Source: Arthrobacter sp. CAU 1506
GTDB lineage: Bacteria; Actinomycetota; Actinomycetes; Actinomycetales; Micrococcaceae
DNA: 42,821 nucleotides
NCBI RefSeq assembly: GCF_005047635.1
Contig: NZ_SUKC01000025.1
Location: forward strand, 1-42,821
Direction: 5' to 3'
Both the position numbers and the translations under genes were made by a program. Of this stretch, positions 15,999-23,365 are shown piece after piece (position 1 is the first letter of the stretch; each line of letters starts with the position of its first letter). The notes beneath the pieces are model-generated. The model was not told where the DNA came from. It did no database searches and saw nothing but the letters and a program-made list of their open reading frames with translations.

Positions 15999-16826
15999 GT
16001 GGAAACTGGTCTGCTCGGGCCGCGATTGCAAGGGAAGTCCGCGATCGTCACCGGAGCGTCGACGCTCATCGGTACCGCCGTCTGTGAGCGCTTGGTAGCC
16101 GAGGGGGCTGCTGTGACCCTGGCCGATGTTGACGAGTCCGGCGCCGACGCCGCCGACCGCCTTGGAGCGGCCGCCCTCTTCGTTTCCACAGACGTCACGG
16201 ACGAGCGGGCCGTGCAGGAGTGCGTCGATCGCGCGGTACGCCACGGCGGCGGGGTGAATGTGCTGGTGAACATCGCGTCTACGTATATCGACGGAGGACT
16301 CGCGGCAAAGAAGGAGGACTGGCTCACGAGCTATTCCGTCAATGTCGTCGGGGGCGTACTAATGCTCGCGGCAGTTGTCCCTCACATGCGGGAGCGCGGG
16401 GGCGGCGCCGTCGTCAACTTCTCCAGCGTCAGTGCGGAACGGGCGCAGCGCGGCCGCTGGCTCTATTCGGCCACGAAGGCTGCGGTCCGGCAGGTGACGC
16501 GCAGTGCCGCCATGGACCTGGCTCCTGACGGAATCCGCGTGAACTCTGTATCACCAGGGTGGATCTGGTCGCGCCCGATTGCGGCACGGGCAGCGCAGGA
16601 TCGCGGAGTCGCGAACACTGTCGCCGCCCCCCTGACGTTGTCGCGTCGCATCGGTTCACCCGAGGAGGTTGCCGCGGCGGTGGCGTTCCTCTGCTCCGAC
16701 GATGCGGCTTACATCAACGGGACTGACCTCGCTATCGACGGCGGTTACTTGGCCATGGGGCCCGAGCGAGCCGACGAACCGTGGAGCCTGACCGAACTAG
16801 AAACTGATGATAAAGGAGATCAATGA
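15999..16826 (+). CDS. Short-chain dehydrogenase/reductase with altered signature motifs
   Basis: This 275-residue SDR is an NAD(P)-dependent oxidoreductase. The catalytic set is present: Asn115, Ser143, Tyr156 and Lys160 (YSATK). The cofactor motif is TGASTLIG instead of TGxxxGIG, with Leu23 in place of a glycine, and the usual NNAG is NIAS. DLAIDGGYLAM near the C-terminus is normal. The GTG at 15999 is chosen because AAGGAGG lies nine bases upstream and it starts just after the receptor stop; ATGs at 15969 and 15975 would lie within the receptor gene. The gene ends in an ATGA overlap with the monooxygenase, so the SDR probably oxidises or reduces the monooxygenase product, as the SDR of indole-oxidation operons does. 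Confidence 0.88.
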   Translation: METGLLGPRLQGKSAIVTGASTLIGTAVCERLVAEGAAVTLADVDESGADAADRLGAAALFVSTDVTDERAVQECVDRAVRHGGGVNVLVNIASTYIDGGLAAKKEDWLTSYSVNVVGGVLMLAAVVPHMRERGGGAVVNFSSVSAERAQRGRWLYSATKAAVRQVTRSAAMDLAPDGIRVNSVSPGWIWSRPIAARAAQDRGVANTVAAPLTLSRRIGSPEEVAAAVAFLCSDDAAYINGTDLAIDGGYLAMGPERADEPWSLTELETDDKGDQ

Positions 16827-18058
16827 TGCGACGGGTAGCCATTGTAGGTGCGGGACAGTCAGGGTTGTTTCTTGGCGTCGGACTGCTCGATGCGGGATTT
16901 TCGGTCACCCTTTTCTCCAACCGTGAGGGGGCGCAGATTGCCAATGGTCGGGTGATGTCGAGTCAGTGCATGTTCCACCCGACCCTCGAGTTGGAGCGAC
17001 GGCACGGGCTTGAGCTCTGGGAGGAGAAAGCTCCTCCGATCAACGGCCTCGCTTACCGCTGGGCAACAGCGGAGGCCCAGATCCACACCGAGTTCGAAGT
17101 GTCACGGGCACGCCCTGCGCTGTCGATCGACCAGCGGGTCAAGGTCCCCGCGTGGATGGACGTATTCGTAGAGCGCGGCGGCGACCTGCGAATCGAGGAT
17201 GTCTCCCCCGCCATGTTGGAGGACATCAGCGAAGAGTACGAACTCGTTGTCGTGGCGGCGGGCAAGGGGGACATCGCTGGATTGTTCCCGACAGACGAGG
17301 AGCACTCCGAATACACCCGGCCCCAACGGGCGCTCTCGCTGGCCTACCTCAGCGGCGTCGAGCCGCGCCCCGCGTTTGGCGCCAATGACTACAACGTCGT
17401 GGACGGCGTGGGAGAAATGTTCCTCTTGCCCGCCCTGACTACGACAGGGCCGTGTGAGATCCTAACGATCGAAGGTATCATCGGCGGACCGATGGACTGC
17501 TGGGATGGTGTGCGTGACCCGGCTGAACACCTCGCCCTGACGAAGGATCTTGCGCGTCGGTACTTCCCGTGGATCTATGACCGGATCAGGAATGCGGAAC
17601 TGACCGACTCGCTAGGCACCCTCGCCGGCAAGGTCACCCCGCGTGTCAGGAAGCCCGTGGCGCACCTGGCGAACGGCCGACACGCGCTAGGAATGGCCGA
17701 CGTCGTCGTCGTGAACGACCCCATCACGGGGCAGGGCTCGAACAACGCCGCCCGCTGCGCGGAATCTTACCTCGAGTCGATTCTGCAGCATGGAGAAACA
17801 AGCTTCACGAGCGACTGGATGCAAGCGACGTTCAACCGCTACTGGGACTTCGCGCGCTGGGGCACTACATGGACGAACTCCATGCTTCGGCCCTATCCCG
17901 AACATCTAGGACGCCTGCTTAAGGCCGCCGCCCACGACCCGGAGCTTGCCCTCCAGATCGCAAACGGATTCAGCAACCCACCGTCGCTTTTTCCTTGGTG
18001 GGACGACCCTCAAACGGCCGACGCCGTGCTCACGGAAGCCGTCGGTTCCGGCAAGTAA
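16823..18058 (+). CDS. Styrene/indole monooxygenase family (group E flavin monooxygenase)
   Basis: This 411-residue protein aligns by eye, without gaps for the first 50 residues, with StyA of Pseudomonas as I remember it. It has the FAD motif IVGAGQSGLFLG and the C-terminal NDPITGQGSNNAARCAESY. Group E enzymes accept FADH2 from a partner reductase and epoxidise styrene or indole. Positions 46 and 48 are Ser and Gln, the pair I recall for indole-type enzymes; styrene-type enzymes have Asn and Val. Position 76 is Leu, and an Ala (Ala99) occupies the place of styrene-type Ser96. ATG at 16823 has AAAGGAG upstream. It is coupled to the SDR and followed by the reductase gene 37 bp on. Confidence 0.92.
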   Translation: MMRRVAIVGAGQSGLFLGVGLLDAGFSVTLFSNREGAQIANGRVMSSQCMFHPTLELERRHGLELWEEKAPPINGLAYRWATAEAQIHTEFEVSRARPALSIDQRVKVPAWMDVFVERGGDLRIEDVSPAMLEDISEEYELVVVAAGKGDIAGLFPTDEEHSEYTRPQRALSLAYLSGVEPRPAFGANDYNVVDGVGEMFLLPALTTTGPCEILTIEGIIGGPMDCWDGVRDPAEHLALTKDLARRYFPWIYDRIRNAELTDSLGTLAGKVTPRVRKPVAHLANGRHALGMADVVVVNDPITGQGSNNAARCAESYLESILQHGETSFTSDWMQATFNRYWDFARWGTTWTNSMLRPYPEHLGRLLKAAAHDPELALQIANGFSNPPSLFPWWDDPQTADAVLTEAVGSGK

Positions 18059-18095
18059 CCAGGCTTGGTTCAGCAAAAAAGATAAGGACAAGAAA

Positions 18096-19223
18096 ATGAC
18101 TACCACAGCAGTGGACTCCAAGGAATTTCGGAACGTCATCGGCCACTTCATGAGCGGCGTGACAATCATTTCAACGCACTTTGACGGTGTCGACTACGGG
18201 ATGACCGCCAGCTCCGTGTGCTCACTCTCCTTGGAGCCGCCCATGGTCGTGGTCTGCCTCAACAGGCAGATACCTACGCAGACGGCCGTCTCGAACGCGG
18301 GCGTCTTCGCGGTCAACATCCTCAGCGAGAAGCAAGGTTGGCTCGCGGAACGATTCGGCAGCCGTCGCGACGACAAGTTCGACGCGGTTGAGGTCGTCAG
18401 GGGAAACTCAAACGTCCCGGTACTCGCCGGGAGCCTCGCCCACCTGCGTTGCCGGGTAGTTGAGAAGGTGGAGGCAGGGACGCACACCGTCTTCATGGCT
18501 GAGGTGACCGAGGCATTCAGCGACGACGGTCGCCCGCTGGCATACTACCGCGGCGCCTTCGGCCGGTTCGAACTGCAACAGAACGCCGAAGCCTACGCCG
18601 TACTGCGCCGTGCCGTGCTCGATCGATCCTACGACGTCGACACCCCTCTCGACCCGCTGCGGCTGGTCGACGATCTAGGTCTGCCGATCGAAGCGGTGCA
18701 CGATGCGCTGACCAGGCTTGTCGCCGACGGCCTCGTTCAGCGACAGTCGTTCGGCTATGTCCAGCAGCCATACGACATCGAACGCACCCAGAACTCTTTC
18801 GAGGTCAAGCGGATCATCGACTTGGCAGCTGCTGACCTGACGGTGGGCCGGGTTACGCCGGAGCAAATCGACGAGCTCCAACGGTTGTGTGATGAAATCG
18901 CCCTCCAGATAAATGGCGACGAGATCCTCGATATCGACCAGTACCAAGACGCCAGCGCGGCGTTCCAAGAGTACCTCGTCGGACTTACAGGCAACGACAT
19001 GCTCATCGACACCGTTCGGCGGCTCAGCATCCCCAGCATCCTCACCCATGTCCCGGGTCTCCGCGACACGACGCCAGCTCATATGGGGCGCAACCGTCAA
19101 GAACTGGTGGAGGCTTACCGGGCGGCCGACCTTGAACGTGTCAAGGTCATTCTGAACCGCCAGTCCGATCTGGTGACGTCAGAGTGGGCCCTCGTCATTG
19201 AGGCGTTGGGCGGCAAGCTATAG
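18096..19223 (+). CDS. Flavin reductase fused to a GntR/FCD-like domain
   Basis: This 375-residue protein has two parts. Residues about 1-160 are a flavin reductase (HpaC/StyB type): FRNVIGHFMSGVTIIST, YGMTASSVCSLSLEPPMVVV, FAVNILSE and YYRGAFGRFE. Residues about 170-370 resemble a GntR regulator with an FCD ligand domain: a winged helix (LVDDLGLPIEAVHDALTRLV, then ADGLVQRQ), then a helical bundle ending NRQELVEAYRAADLERVKVI. The metal-binding histidines usual in FCD domains are not at their expected places. It should supply FADH2 to the monooxygenase encoded upstream; the extra module may sense substrate, as the C-terminal domain of 4-hydroxyphenylacetate hydroxylase reductase C1 does, or bind DNA. 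ATG at 18096 follows AAGGACAAGAAA. Confidence 0.88.
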   Translation: MTTTAVDSKEFRNVIGHFMSGVTIISTHFDGVDYGMTASSVCSLSLEPPMVVVCLNRQIPTQTAVSNAGVFAVNILSEKQGWLAERFGSRRDDKFDAVEVVRGNSNVPVLAGSLAHLRCRVVEKVEAGTHTVFMAEVTEAFSDDGRPLAYYRGAFGRFELQQNAEAYAVLRRAVLDRSYDVDTPLDPLRLVDDLGLPIEAVHDALTRLVADGLVQRQSFGYVQQPYDIERTQNSFEVKRIIDLAAADLTVGRVTPEQIDELQRLCDEIALQINGDEILDIDQYQDASAAFQEYLVGLTGNDMLIDTVRRLSIPSILTHVPGLRDTTPAHMGRNRQELVEAYRAADLERVKVILNRQSDLVTSEWALVIEALGGKL

Positions 19224-19380
19224 CCCTCGACAACCATCGCTATCGTTGCCGCACTTATGGCACGGGTTCGATATTCACAGCAGGCGACAGCAGAGGCCCG
19301 AAAACGTTGGGTCAAGGCCTTCGGCTGTGCCCAGCCCGAAAGGCTGCCGCCCTAGTGGAACTTCGCTGGGGACCGCAAAC

Positions 19381-19406
19381 CTTCCATACGGCAGGCCGTA
19401 TGGAAG
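19381..19406. promoter_or_regulatory. Perfect 26-bp palindrome
   Basis: CTTCCATACGGC and GCCGTATGGAAG flank AG, giving two 12-bp perfect arms. It lies 158 bp after the reductase stop and 578 bp before the MFS start. It could be the terminator stem of the monooxygenase operon or an operator; the near-absence of a loop favours a protein site. Confidence 0.45.
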
Positions 19407-19889
19407 ACCGTACAGGGCAGGAGACCTACGGGGCCCACCCTCGTGCGCCAGCGACGCGAATCCATCTTTGCATCCCTTGAAAGGAAACTGCGATGGTAAC
19501 CCTTATCCGCAAGATCGTCACCGTAGCGCTCGGCCTGCCTACGGACTCAGCCAGCTTCAATAGCGGGCCCGACGCTGATCCGCAATTCCACAGTGAGCAG
19601 CTCATCTCCTTCCCTTGGGAAGGCTGGTGGAGGGAGGATGCTCGTCCATGGACTGAATAGGCGATATGGGCATCGGTTATCGTTCAGCGAAATATGGCCC
19701 CTATGCAATCGCAAGCCGCCCCTGATCCCCGAAGGTCGCGACGGCGGCGTGACTTTACTGCCACTAGCCATGGATTCGTAAGTCTCGCCATCGGTGATTT
19801 ACTTCAGATCATCGGCTAGTCCACCTGTTTTCTGGAGACCGAACTCGTCCATGACTAAAGGCACTCGCGCCCTAAAGCTCAACCGTGAT

Positions 19890-19918
19890 TTGAGCTCAAG
19901 CTACACAACACTTTTTAT
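19890..19918 (+). promoter_or_regulatory. Possible promoter of the MFS gene
   Basis: TTGAGC (19890-19895) and TTTTAT (19913-19918) are 17 bp apart, 65 bp before the MFS start. The -35 sits in the 10-bp palindrome TTGAGCTCAA. The -10 is a weak match. Confidence 0.33.
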
Positions 19919-19983
19919 GTCCTGCTTTCTTCCACCTCAGGCCTCCGCTCCGGCGTGAGACGTTTCTACTATGGAGTAGATCC

Positions 19984-21381
19984 ATGACCCAGCTCGCCGA
20001 CCCCAAGCCCCTCCAGACACAGCGGTACTCCTCCAAAGACCCCTCGACGTGGTCCTACGAGAAGCGCCGCCGCTACGGCTGGTCAATTACCTTGTCACTC
20101 CTGGTCCTCATGATGCTCAGCTGGGCCGACAAGGCCGTCCTGGGCCTGGCCGCCGTGCCGATCATGAGAGACCTCAACATCACGCCTGAGGCGTTCGGGC
20201 TCGTCAGCAGTGCCATGTTCTTGACCTTCGGTCTGGCGCAGCTCTTCGCCGCTCCTTTGGCCAACAAGGTTCAGAGCCGCTGGATCCTGCTCGTCCTTTG
20301 CCTCCTGTGGTCTATCGCGCAGGTGCCGGTCATCGTCTTCGCCTCGCTGCCGGCGCTCTTGGCCAGCCGCCTGCTCCTCGGTGCCGGGGAGGGCCCGCTC
20401 GCACCGGTCATGGTGCACGGAATCTACAAGTGGTTCCCTGAGAAGAAGGGCGCCACACCGGCGGCGCTAGCCTCCACTGGCGTTACGCTCGGCATCGTCG
20501 CGTTCGCCCCCGTTCTTGCCTGGGTTATCGGCACTTACAGCTGGCGCACGGCGTTCGTCCTACTCGCTGTGATCGGGCTCGTCTTCGCAATCTACTGGTT
20601 AATCGTCGGAAAGGAGGGCCCGTACACGAGCCGCGCCGCAGAACTCAAGCTCGATGGCGGCGAGGCCGCAATCGCGGCTGCCACTGAGCCGTCAAAGGTC
20701 GCCACTGTGGTCGAAAGCCGCGTCCCCTACCTGCGAACAATCCTTTCGCCGAGCTGGATATTCGCTGTCCTGACCTCGTTTTTCGGCTACTGGACCTTTA
20801 CCCTGGCCATGTCATGGGGCCCGGCATACTTCCAGAACGTCCTCGGACTCACGGGCCAGCAGGCCGGCAGCCTCATCGCTCTCCCCGCAGCCTGGGGCGC
20901 CATCGCTACCGTGAGCCTGAGCGCTCTTAGCCAGCGGCTCCATCTCCGCGGCGTTCCCACCCGCAAATCGCGCGCCTGGGTCCTGGGCGGCGGCGCCGTC
21001 TTCAGCGGAGCCGCCCTGACTGCCGCAACTATTGTCCCCGACCCGATGCTCACCGTAGGGCTCATGGTATTCGGATTCGGAACCGCCCCGGCCCTCTTCG
21101 CACTCACCTTTCTGGTGGTCGCGGAGCTGTCTCCCGTCGTTCAGCGCGGCGCCAACCTTTCAATCTCCAACGCCGTCCTCACAGCCGGCGGTGTCTTCGC
21201 CCCCGCCATCTCCGGACTCCTCATCGGCGGGGCCACGACACCAGCGGACGGTTACGCCGCATCCTTCACTCTCGCCGGCGGACTCCTGTTTGCCTTCGGG
21301 ATCTTGTCCCTGCTCTTCGTCAACCAGCAGCGGGACCGCCGACGTCTCGGCCTCGATCCCCTGCCGGTGCCTGCAGCCTGA
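19984..21381 (+). CDS. MFS transporter, anion:cation symporter-like
   Basis: This 465-residue protein has about twelve membrane helices in two halves joined by a charged loop (residues about 215-245). The first loop ADKAVLGLAAVPIMRDLNIT and the segment SRLLLGAGEGPLAPVM, YKWFPEKKGATPAA resemble the ACS family, which imports organic anions including aromatic acids. The ATG at 19984 follows GGAG by eight bases. It is the last gene of the rightward arm, with its own upstream region, and is followed by a strong hairpin. It probably provides a second uptake route, or exports an intermediate of the pathway. Confidence 0.9.
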   Translation: MTQLADPKPLQTQRYSSKDPSTWSYEKRRRYGWSITLSLLVLMMLSWADKAVLGLAAVPIMRDLNITPEAFGLVSSAMFLTFGLAQLFAAPLANKVQSRWILLVLCLLWSIAQVPVIVFASLPALLASRLLLGAGEGPLAPVMVHGIYKWFPEKKGATPAALASTGVTLGIVAFAPVLAWVIGTYSWRTAFVLLAVIGLVFAIYWLIVGKEGPYTSRAAELKLDGGEAAIAAATEPSKVATVVESRVPYLRTILSPSWIFAVLTSFFGYWTFTLAMSWGPAYFQNVLGLTGQQAGSLIALPAAWGAIATVSLSALSQRLHLRGVPTRKSRAWVLGGGAVFSGAALTAATIVPDPMLTVGLMVFGFGTAPALFALTFLVVAELSPVVQRGANLSISNAVLTAGGVFAPAISGLLIGGATTPADGYAASFTLAGGLLFAFGILSLLFVNQQRDRRRLGLDPLPVPAA

Positions 21382-21389
21382 CCCAAGAA

Positions 21390-21427
21390 CAGGCGGGGCC
21401 CGCGACGTCACGCTCGGGCCCCGCCTG
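21390..21427. terminator. Strong terminator hairpin after the MFS gene
   Basis: CAGGCGGGGCCCG at 21390-21402 and its complement at 21415-21427 form a 13-bp GC-rich stem around a 12-nt loop, nine bases past the MFS stop. It marks the right edge of the catabolic island. Confidence 0.75.
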
Positions 21428-21755
21428 CAGCGGAACTATGATGGGCCTTGGCTTTTGCTGCGGGCAAGCAACCCGCTGTATGGGGAACCCGACCGCTCCC
21501 AGGCCCGGCGATAAAAACAGCCATATGCCATCACGCCGATAACAGCGCATATGTAGCTTCCTAGTAGAGGACTCATATGAACCGCCCGGGTGCCCGCAAC
21601 GCCGGTCCACCCGCACAGGGATACTGCCGGATTGGCAGGAGCGAGGCTGAAGCCGGGCAACTGCTGCCGGATCGTAAGCCTGTGGTGCATAGCTTGGCTG
21701 CAAACGCAGGCGGTAGATGATGGCGCCCGCAGTTACGCGGGGGCAGTATGGGGTA
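21428..21755. other. Intergenic region at the island edge
   Basis: These 328 bp hold no gene that I can support. A small stem (GCGGG/CCCGC) lies near 21460-21476. A 47-codon frame on the plus strand from about 21577 and a 46-codon frame on the minus strand from 21576 share a CATATG start but have no homology I recognise. Confidence 0.45.
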
Positions 21756-22622
21756 ATGAACGCTTCCAGCGTCGGCGGTCCGCGGCAGAATCTCATTGTT
21801 GGGGACGGGGGCACTCTGCACCCGTGGAGCCGCTATATAGCGCTGGGCGATTCTTTCACCGAGGGGCTAGGGGATCCGGAACCGCAGAGTCCCGGGGGAC
21901 TACGGGGCTGGGCGGACCGGGTAGCGGAGGAGTTGAGCGTCCGCCACGAGGACTTCGCCTACGGGAATCTGGCGGTGCGGGGGCTGCTGCTTCGGCAGAT
22001 CCTGGATCAGCAGATTGGCCCTGCGCTGGCCCTGAAACCCGATCTCATCACCCTCAACGCCGGGGGAAATGACTTGATCTTTCGCAACAGCGATCCGGAT
22101 AAACTCGCCGTCAGGATGGATGCGGGAGTTGAACTGCTGGCATCGACGGGCGCGACGGTGGTGATCTTCACCGGGCCGGACTGGGGTGCGAACCCGGTGC
22201 TGGGGCGGACCCGCGGGAAGGTGGCTATCTTCAATGAAAACATGCGTACTATCGCGGCCCGCCATGATGCTCTGATCGCTGATCTTTGGGCGCTGAGAGA
22301 GCTCACACACCCGCTGACGTGGGATTCTGATCGGCTGCACTTCTCGCCGCTGGGCCACCACACGATTGCCATGATGGTGCTGGATACGCTCAACGTCCCC
22401 CACACGCTGCAGCCGATGACGCTCAAGGAGCTGCCCGAGCGCAGCTGGCGCGAGGCTAGGACAGACGACCTTGTTTGGGCTCGTCAGCATCTGGCCCCTT
22501 GGGTCCTTCGGCACCTGAAACATCGTTTTTCGGAAGAGGAACGACGGGCGGCAAAACGGCCCGACGCCGGACCGGTCTTCGGAGCCGGGATGCCGCCGGG
22601 GTCCACCATGGAGTCCCCGTAG
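21756..22622 (+). CDS. SGNH/GDSL-family hydrolase
   Basis: This 288-residue protein has the SGNH esterase blocks: ALGDSFTEG with the nucleophile Ser, the glycine block near YGNLAVRG, LNAGGNDLIF with the oxyanion Asn, and WDSDRLHFSPLGH with the Asp-His pair. No signal peptide is visible, so it is probably cytoplasmic. ATG at 21756 is chosen because the recognisable domain begins soon after; an in-frame ATG at 21717 would add 13 residues. Such enzymes deacylate or hydrolyse small esters. There is a basic C-terminal tail after the domain. It stands alone between the island terminator and the peroxiredoxin gene. Confidence 0.88.
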   Translation: MNASSVGGPRQNLIVGDGGTLHPWSRYIALGDSFTEGLGDPEPQSPGGLRGWADRVAEELSVRHEDFAYGNLAVRGLLLRQILDQQIGPALALKPDLITLNAGGNDLIFRNSDPDKLAVRMDAGVELLASTGATVVIFTGPDWGANPVLGRTRGKVAIFNENMRTIAARHDALIADLWALRELTHPLTWDSDRLHFSPLGHHTIAMMVLDTLNVPHTLQPMTLKELPERSWREARTDDLVWARQHLAPWVLRHLKHRFSEEERRAAKRPDAGPVFGAGMPPGSTMESP

Positions 22623-22760
22623 TACGCCGAAAATCACGGGCTGTCCCCCCTGAAGCCGCACGCAATGGTTGACGCGGCGGCGCGCTCCGGCGCCGGCCGC
22701 GCCACTAGACTCGGTGACGAAAGCAGTTCCCACTGGTTCTTCCGACGAAAGAGGATATTC

Positions 22761-23225
22761 GTGTCCCAGCTTCAGCCCGGCATGCCCGCCCCCGAGTTCA
22801 CGCTCTCCGATGCCGATGGCAAGAAGGTCTCGCTGTCCGACTATGCAGGCTGGAATGTTGTGCTCTACTTCTACCCCAAGGCTGCCACCGCCGGCTGCAC
22901 CATCGAGGCCTGCGACTTCCGCGACAGCCTCAACTCGCTGCAGGCCGCCAACTACGACGTCATCGGCATCTCGCCGGACGGCGCGGAGGCCATTCAGGCC
23001 TTCAGCGACGCAGAGGGCCTGAACTTCCCGCTGCTGTCCGATCCTGATTTTGCAGTCGCCAAGGCGTACGGCTCCTACGGCGACAAGACGTTCGGCGACA
23101 AGGTCTTCACCGGCACGCTCCGCAGCACCTTCGTGATCGGCCCGGACGGAACCATCAAGCACGCCGAGTACGACGTGGACGCCAAGGGCCACGTGGCGCG
23201 GCTGCGGGAAACTCTGGGGGTCTGA
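22761..23225 (+). CDS. bcp: Thioredoxin-dependent peroxiredoxin, BCP/PrxQ type
   Basis: This 154-residue enzyme reduces hydroperoxides with thioredoxin-type electrons. The peroxidatic Cys46 and resolving Cys51 lie in AGCTIEACDFRD, the PrxQ pattern with four residues between; the usual TPGC is TAGC here. The segment FVIGPDGTIKHAEYDVDAKGH closes the fold. The GTG at 22761 follows GAGGA by six bases; upstream codons are not family-like. It is a single cytoplasmic gene, ending just before a tandem repeat. Confidence 0.93.
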   Translation: MSQLQPGMPAPEFTLSDADGKKVSLSDYAGWNVVLYFYPKAATAGCTIEACDFRDSLNSLQAANYDVIGISPDGAEAIQAFSDAEGLNFPLLSDPDFAVAKAYGSYGDKTFGDKVFTGTLRSTFVIGPDGTIKHAEYDVDAKGHVARLRETLGV

Positions 23226-23241
23226 GTCTGGGGCGTTCCAA

Positions 23242-23363
23242 GGGTCTCCACGCGTTCGCTGGCGCTCACTTGGTCGACCACCGGGTGAGGGGTCTCCACG
23301 CGTTCGCTGGCGCTCACTTGGTCGACCACCGGGGGCTGGCGCTCACTTGGTCGACCTACCGGG
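23242..23363. repeat. Tandem REP-like intergenic repeat, two full copies and one partial
   Basis: A 44-bp unit starting GGGTCTCCACGCGTTCGCTG and ending GGTCGACCACCGGG occurs at 23242-23285 and 23290-23333 without a mismatch. A partial third copy at 23335-23363 begins at GCTGGCGCTC and carries an inserted T near its end. It lies between convergent genes, so it may act as a transcription stop or a REP-type element. Similar repeats are common in Arthrobacter-group genomes. Confidence 0.85.
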
Positions 23364-23365
23364 CA

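Larger units (their letters stand above)
19224..19983. other. Long intergenic region before the MFS gene
   Basis: About 760 bp hold no convincing gene; short frames here lack recognisable domains. The features are the 26-bp palindrome at 19381-19406 and a possible promoter at 19890-19918. The region separates the monooxygenase operon from the transporter gene and may contain decayed sequence. Confidence 0.5.

Noticed and set aside
16823-18058. Calling the monooxygenase a styrene epoxidase operon with StyC/StyD
   Set aside because: No isomerase or phenylacetaldehyde dehydrogenase gene is present, and positions 46 and 48 do not match the styrene type.
21436-21720. Two short frames sharing the CATATG at 21574-21579, one on each strand
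   Set aside because: Neither has a known domain; the plus one has a fair ribosome site but only 47 codons, so it is left as a note.
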